DNA from: Azorinus chamasolen
Taxonomy: Eukaryota; Mollusca; Bivalvia; Cardiida; Solecurtidae
DNA: 64,000 nucleotides
NCBI GenBank assembly: GCA_963576725.1
Contig: OY755247.1
Coordinates: forward strand, 18,882,957 to 18,946,956
Reading direction: 5' to 3'
Part shown: positions 63,026-64,000 of the stretch, piece after piece
Numbering within the stretch: the stretch's first letter is position 1
Layout: the number at the start of each line of letters is the position of its first letter
The notes under the pieces: model-generated
The model's input: only the letters and a program-made list of their open reading frames with translations
The model's database searches: none
What the model was told of the DNA's origin: nothing
Program-made: the position numbers and the translations under genes

Positions 63026-63365
63026 TACAGTAAAACCTCTCTATAACGGCCAGTAAATTACATAAAATATTTTGTGTTAACCCTTTCCCTAATATAAACG
63101 TGTTTTCACGCATCTGCAAACAGAGTAGACCCAGATCAGACGGCTCCTATAGGAGCCGTCTGATCAGGGTCTGCTCTGTTTGCTTATGGAATTTGATAGA
63201 TCTGTGTCTTTACTTTCTAACATGGCTACAATGTTCTACCTTCCATATTTCATTATAACTATTTTGTCCATGAATATTCAGTAGGTATTGAAATTTTGTA
63301 ATAAACTTAGAACAGGGAGAGGGTTAAAGGCGTGTGGTTGCTTAAAGCAAGGTGAAAGTTCGCCA
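63026..63365. mobile_element. P1 left half split by T2
   Basis: TACAGTAAAACCTCTCTATA ... TTTTGTG, T2, then AGGCGTGTGGTTGCTTAAAG and AAGGTGAAAGTTCG, after which it is lost. Confidence 0.75.
63077..63327 (+). mobile_element. T2 MITE nested in P1
   Basis: Full copy with exact tip, inserted in P1's TTTTGTGTTAAAGGC at TTAA. Confidence 0.88.
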
Positions 63366-63439
63366 TATGTTTACAATGACCTTTGTGAAAGGTAACAGTT
63401 AGGCCAGTACCGGTACAGTAAAAACTCTCTTCAACCACA

Positions 63440-63892
63440 GCAAAAAAAAATTTCAACAAAAGGTATTAAACCTTTACTTCACACATATGCAATGAAAACA
63501 AATCCTTGCTAAAAAGTAGATACTGATCTGTTTTTATCATGATGCAATTGTTCGTATATGACTATTCACCCGGTGACGTGCTAAGACTGATTTGGAAATT
63601 ATAAATACAATACAGAAACTACAAAATGACTTCTTCATTCCTTCAAGCCGGACTTATTCAAGGTTTGCCTCTATTCAATTCAACAATTCATACATTTCAT
63701 TTCGGACATACACAAATAGTTCTCCTTACACCAACAGACGCTCTAATATCAAATGCGGCAAACGTGCGTCATTACTTTCACACAGCCGCATCTAAGTGTG
63801 AAAAGCTGAGGGGGACATTTGAATAGTAACGTTTGTGTCAGTATTGGTTTAGTTATGTGGCCTACCTCCACACAACGACCACAAACATCCAA
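63440..63892. other. Unique sequence with two overlapping doubtful frames
   Basis: Frames 63592-63795 and 63626-63826 overlap in different registers with no domain, splice or repeat support. I cannot assign either. Confidence 0.3.
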
Positions 63893-64000
63893 CTATGACT
63901 CATTTTAACGCCTTTACAAACAAACAGAGTAAACCCAGATCTGACGGTTCATGTACGACGGTCTGCCTTGATTCCCTAGTCATTAGATAAGTTATTTAAC
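63893..64000 (+). mobile_element. T1 MITE, cut by the window end
   Basis: CATTTTAACGCCTTTACAAA, CAAACAGAGTAAACCCAGAT, GACGGTTCATGTACGACGG. Confidence 0.55.

Noticed and set aside
63592..63826. Two overlapping ~66-codon frames
   Set aside because: Different registers over the same unique sequence, with no domain or splice evidence to prefer either.

Overview
This is eukaryotic, AT-rich, intron and intergenic DNA, most likely from a bivalve mollusc. The evidence for that is inferred: a tandem-repeat element of the bivalve pearl/Helentron type with a (GACC)n microsatellite tail, tRNA-derived and mollusc-type SINE remnants, a degraded CR1/L2-like LINE end, and an extreme load of short palindromic MITEs. 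No bacterial operon, rRNA gene or intact transposase was found. The species cannot be fixed from sequence alone.

The one well-supported host gene runs on the + strand across most of the window. It has a TATA box at 6919 and a noncoding first exon of about 70 bases ending at 7017. A second exon (16003-16094) encodes a signal peptide and ends in phase 1. Three different terminal exons follow, at 25038, 30692 and 46783. Each has its own acceptor, fits the same phase-1 junction with a Gly codon, is open, and ends in its own stop. The model predicts three small secreted proteins of 77, 98 and 72 residues that share a leader and differ in their whole mature body. The C-termini of the terminal exons look related, which suggests duplicated and diverged exons. 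I recognise no known family. A possible start of a second + strand gene (TATA box, ATG, consensus donor) lies at 54526-54957.

Almost everything else is repeats. I use these family labels. TTAA-flanked (piggyBac-like target site) MITEs: T1 (end CCCTTTACTCCAT), T2 (CCCTTTCCCTCATAT), T3 (CCCATTCCCTCATATTGACG), T4 (CCCTTTCACCGCC), T5 (CCCTTCTCTTGCTG), T6 (CCCGTTTGCTCCCACG), T7 (CCCTTTCGCTGCC) and T8 (AGGGGAAGTCCCTAC). TA-flanked, pogo/Tigger-like MITEs: P1 (CAGTAAAACCTCTCTATAAC), P2 (CAGTAAAACCCCTCTAAACC), P3 (CAGTAAAACCCCTTTAGTGC) and P4 (TTGAACTTCGATATCTCGAA). Others: K1 (CAGAGNNCAGATAAG ends with an AAACCCTATGTTGTGACCAC hairpin), K2 (CAGTGCTCCCTCCCTACAAC), N1 (a foldback starting TCCATGCTTATAAAGC) and G1 (CAGGTGCGGATCCAGGATTT).

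Many copies are nested inside each other, often exactly at TTAA sites inside P elements. Most of the T and P families carry a central hairpin with nearly the same tip, GCTCCTATAGGAGC, although their ends and target sites differ. Tandem repeats occupy 10.3-11.6, 22.4, 23.0, 40.7-42.5, 43.2-44.3, 47.3-47.8 and 57.9-58.4 kb. Edges of degraded elements are approximate to about 10-20 bases.
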